Shown here: one piece after another, positions 61,336 to 64,000 of the stretch
Position numbering within the stretch: position 1 is the first letter of the stretch
Layout: each line of letters begins with the position of its first letter
The notes under the pieces: generated by a model
Seen by the model: only the letters and a program-made list of their open reading frames with translations
Databases searched by the model: none
What the model was told of the DNA's origin: nothing
Translations under genes and position numbers: made by a program
Assembly: GCF_000621745.1 (NCBI RefSeq)
Contig: NZ_JHXK01000022.1
Coordinates: forward strand, 1-64,000
Length of the DNA: 64,000 nucleotides
Reading direction: 5' to 3'
Origin: Clostridium beijerinckii HUN142
GTDB taxonomy: Bacteria > Bacillota > Clostridia > Clostridiales > Clostridiaceae

Positions 61336-61743
61336 TCAATTAATTTTTTTGTTGAATGCAAAAAATTTCATTAATATAAATGTAATTGGAATACCTATAA
61401 TTGCTGCTAATAAATAGGCAATAAGCTTATTTAGGCCCAGAAGATTAAATACTATTACCACAACTATATTTTGGATGATAAAATTTGGAATATATGATAT
61501 TACAAACTTGATAAATTTATTGAATTGCAGTCTTTCCTTAAAGGTTATAAAACTATTCAATAAATACGATATAATCAAACCTGAAATATAACCAACTATA
61601 AATGCTATATTTTCATTCAAAAAACTTGAATATAGGTAAGAAAAAGCAGTTCCGTTAAAGGTATTTATAACGCCTATTATTAAAAAGGTAATGAATTCTT
61701 TTGTATAGAAAGTATTTTTAAACTTTTGAACTATGTTATCCAT
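61336..61743 (-). CDS. GtrA-family membrane protein
   Basis: This 135-residue protein has four membrane helices and the GtrA signature (FLIIGVINTFNGTAFSYLYSSFL, then SYLLNSFITFKE). GtrA-like proteins are thought to flip or help transfer undecaprenyl-phosphate-linked sugars for cell-surface glycosylation. The N-terminal KEFITFLIIG and C-terminal FFAFNK are usual. GGGAGG precedes the ATG. No glycosyltransferase is adjacent, so the partner is unknown. Confidence 0.9.
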   Translation of the reverse strand: MDNIVQKFKNTFYTKEFITFLIIGVINTFNGTAFSYLYSSFLNENIAFIVGYISGLIISYLLNSFITFKERLQFNKFIKFVISYIPNFIIQNIVVVIVFNLLGLNKLIAYLLAAIIGIPITFILMKFFAFNKKIN

Positions 61744-62594
61744 AAATTGCCTCCCACATATTTTCTTATCTATGCTAATTAATTATCAAAGATGAGAAAT
61801 CTGATCTTTATTTAATTTCGTTATATATTTTCAAAATACACTTTTGTATTATTCAATAGGATAAAAGCTAAGTTGATCCAATAAGTGAAAATTTATAGAA
61901 ATATGAAATTCTAATTAACAACTGTCCAATGGAACCCTCCCCTTAAGAAATAAATTAGAATCTCTAAATTGATTTAATGATTATAAAGCATGTTTATTAA
62001 TGAGCATATAGTTAGGATTGTTATGCATAATATCAATTAAATCCAATCTATTAGTTTATAAAAAAATTAAAGACGTTTCTCTATTTAAGAAAAATAGTAC
62101 ATTATTTTAAATATATTACATAATAAACAATATCACTTTCACTATAATATTATTCAACAAATTTATCAATAAAATTAACGTAATATTGTAAAACTGACTC
62201 AAGGGATTTAATTACATCAATAATATCTTTAGCTATAACTAAGCTAGTAGCCAATGCATAGCTTAATTATATTTATTATTTCTGAATAAACGCTTAACAG
62301 ATTATAAAGATTTCACCTTCATTGAAAAATTAATTTAAAGAGAGTATTTCTACTATCATATTAACTCTTAAAACTTTGTAATTTACAAATATTTTAATAA
62401 TATATTATAAAGAATATTTCAAACTCATATAATTAAGTGTATTTTATAAATGATTATAAAATATCATTGAACTTTTAAATATCGTCTGTGTGATCTAATA
62501 AAATTTAAAGTATAGATTATACGGACTTATATATTAAATACAATGATCTTTTTTATTAAGTTTGCAATGTAACAATTATATGGGAGATATAAAT
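61744..62594. other. 850-bp AT-rich spacer
   Basis: This is the longest gene-free stretch. No frame with a ribosome binding site, repeat or riboswitch was recognised on either strand. AAGGGGAGGG occurs on the minus strand near 61940, but no start codon or frame follows. Composition is strongly AT-rich; it presumably holds two divergent promoters and possibly an unrecognised small RNA. Confidence 0.5.
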
Positions 62595-63509
62595 ATGATA
62601 AGACCAAAATCTCTAAAAAAAGGTGATAGAATAGGATTAATTGGAACTTCTGGTCCAGTAAAAAAGGAAAGAATAGAACCATCGATTAAGGCTATGGAAG
62701 AGTTAGGGCTTGAAGTTGTTTTAGGGAAAAGCTGCAAATGCCACCATGGATATTTATCTGGAAGCGATAAGATCCGAGCAGATGATATTAATGAAATGTT
62801 CGAGGATAAAACCATAAAGGGCATTTTTGCTATAAGAGGCGGATACGGAGCTGGAAGAATTTTGGACATGTTAGATTATAATATGATAAAAAGAAATCCA
62901 AAGGTTTTTGCAGGATATAGTGATGTAACGGCCCTTCATAACGTATTTAATGAAAAATGTAAACTCATAACTTTCCATACTCCAATGGCATCAACTGAAT
63001 TTTATAAAGGTGTAGACAATTATACAATGGACTATTTTATAAGAAACATATTCAGTGATAAACCATTAGGAATACTTAAAAATCCAGATGGACAGGAAAT
63101 AAAAACACTAGTAAATGGAAAAGCAATAGGAAAGCTAGTTGGAGGAAATCTGTCTTTGATTACTTCTTCTATGGGGACTCCACACGAACTTGATACAAAA
63201 GGGAAAATATTATTCTTAGAAGATGTAGACGAATATCCATATAAAATAGATCGAATGTTACTTCAATTAAAGCAATGCGGAAAATTTAGAGATGCAGCTG
63301 GAATTATTCTAGGATCCTGGAATGGATGTAATCCAATAGAAGGAAGTAGCAGCTTAACGCTAATTGAGATATTTGAAGAATTGATAAAGACAGAAAATAA
63401 GCCAACAATTTATAATCTGGCTTGCGGGCACGGCACTCCTACTATAAGCATTCCACTAGGGGCAAAAGTAAAGATAAATGGGGAAAGAAAAGAAATTGTT
63501 ATTCTTTAG
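62595..63509 (+). CDS. LD-carboxypeptidase (S66 family, YkfA/MccF-like)
   Basis: This 304-residue cytoplasmic serine peptidase of family S66 removes the terminal D-alanine from murein tetrapeptides during cell-wall recycling (LdcA/YkfA), or in MccF relatives gives microcin immunity. The nucleophile is S109 in AGYSDVTALHN; the other triad parts are in FLEDVDEYPYKIDRML and LACGHGTPTISIPLG. IRGGYGAGRIL is a further family block. The frame opens at 62562, but GGGAG before 62595 sets the start. The next gene encodes a YkfC-like endopeptidase, which supports the recycling role. Confidence 0.92.
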   Translation: MIRPKSLKKGDRIGLIGTSGPVKKERIEPSIKAMEELGLEVVLGKSCKCHHGYLSGSDKIRADDINEMFEDKTIKGIFAIRGGYGAGRILDMLDYNMIKRNPKVFAGYSDVTALHNVFNEKCKLITFHTPMASTEFYKGVDNYTMDYFIRNIFSDKPLGILKNPDGQEIKTLVNGKAIGKLVGGNLSLITSSMGTPHELDTKGKILFLEDVDEYPYKIDRMLLQLKQCGKFRDAAGIILGSWNGCNPIEGSSSLTLIEIFEELIKTENKPTIYNLACGHGTPTISIPLGAKVKINGERKEIVIL

Positions 63510-63544
63510 TTGATCATTAAAGATTGTACGTTTGGGGGGATTAA

Positions 63545-64000
63545 ATGAAAAATGCAGTAGTTATTAGTGCAATAGGGATATTAAAGAGTGAACCAAAAAA
63601 TAATTCTGAAAATGTTGACGAAGTTCTATTTGGAATGAATGTTGAAATAGTTAGAAAGGAGTTTAATGACTGGTTTTATATAAGAACCCATTACAACTAT
63701 GAGGGGTATATTAATAAGGTTGATTTAATAACAAATGATAAATTAGCAGAAAAGTGGGAAAAGGAGAAAAATTCAATAGTAATTAATTCTTTTGCAGATA
63801 TTCTTAATAAGCCGCAAGCATCTGGGTATCAAATTGAAAGCCTGACAAGAGGAGCTAACTTAATTTCTACTTCTGAGCATAGTGAAGATAATAAGTTTAC
63901 AAAAGTTATACTACCAAATCTTAATGTGGGGTGGATAAGAAGTAGTTTCATGTCAAATTTGAAGAAGAGTTATGATATAAATGATGAGGAAAGTCTTAGG
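63545..64000 (+). CDS. YkfC-like SH3/NlpC-P60 endopeptidase (truncated by window end)
   Basis: The frame is open for 152 codons to the edge. It starts at ATG after GGGGGGA, 35 bases beyond the LD-carboxypeptidase. Two bacterial SH3-like segments are visible (VDEVLFGMNVEIVRKEFNDWFYIRTHYNYEGYINKVDL, then SLTRGANLISTSEHSEDNKFTKVILPNLNVGWIRSS), as in the N-terminal part of YkfC, which cleaves gamma-D-glutamyl-diamino-acid bonds. The catalytic NlpC/P60 domain would lie beyond the window. No signal peptide is present, consistent with a cytoplasmic recycling enzyme. Confidence 0.8.
   Translation, partial: MKNAVVISAIGILKSEPKNNSENVDEVLFGMNVEIVRKEFNDWFYIRTHYNYEGYINKVDLITNDKLAEKWEKEKNSIVINSFADILNKPQASGYQIESLTRGANLISTSEHSEDNKFTKVILPNLNVGWIRSSFMSNLKKSYDINDEESLR

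Overview
The window is low-GC, Gram-positive, anaerobe DNA that best fits Clostridium sensu stricto, with a C. beijerinckii-like flavour. The signs are a base composition near 30% G+C, strong GGAGG ribosome binding sites, many U-tract terminators, a reverse rubrerythrin, a B12-dependent ribonucleotide reductase, 3D-domain cell-wall proteins and orphan galactose-type binding proteins. The species is an inference from gene content; no rRNA or tRNA gene was found. About 48 protein genes are supported, and many starts were moved to the codon that has the ribosome binding site.

Layout. 0.3-4.6 kb: RNase H-like protein, SEC-C protein, small acetyltransferase, reverse rubrerythrin. 4.7-6.8 kb: a more GC-rich island (WYL regulator and divergent FMN protein) ending in the 3' scrap of a second rubrerythrin. 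7.4-15.7 kb: membrane GGDEF-EAL protein (probable AUU start), EFR1 ferredoxin, cyclopropane synthase, orphan sugar-binding protein, LarA-type racemase, CutC. 16.0-25.5 kb: the most distinctive block, in which a LevR-type sigma-54 activator precedes two sigma-54 promoters, a galactitol-type PTS (IIA, IIB, IIC), an AraM-like sn-glycerol-1-phosphate dehydrogenase, an AraL/NagD-like HAD phosphatase and a GpsA-like dehydrogenase. 26.3-32.3 kb: soluble GAF histidine kinase, 42-residue peptide, second orphan sugar-binding protein, small beta-rich protein, SelO. 32.5-36.4 kb: 3D protein and a complete polar amino-acid ABC operon. 36.8-41.2 kb: HD-GYP, hybrid kinase and CheY-like signalling operon. 41.6-49.8 kb: half-length TauE/SafE protein, aldehyde dehydrogenase N-terminal half, MATE pump, PrpR-type regulator without GAFTGA, and class II ribonucleotide reductase behind tandem NrdR boxes. 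50.3-64 kb: siroheme-type reductase, Cof phosphatase, second 3D protein, MBL-fold lipoprotein, FIST-GGDEF-EAL protein, two membrane proteins (one under a glycine riboswitch), FtsH, GtrA, and the start of a YkfA/YkfC-like murein-peptide operon.

How the genes work together. Three proteins handle cyclic di-GMP (GGDEF-EAL, HD-GYP, FIST-EAL). The sigma-54/LevR block is a self-contained PTS catabolic module whose substrate cannot be read from sequence. It pairs dehydrogenases related to enzymes acting on opposite enantiomers of glycerol phosphate. Intergenic regions carry at least two dispersed repeat families: a ~105-bp MITE-like element in four copies, and a 60-180-bp element in four copies, one of them between the PTS IIB and IIC genes.
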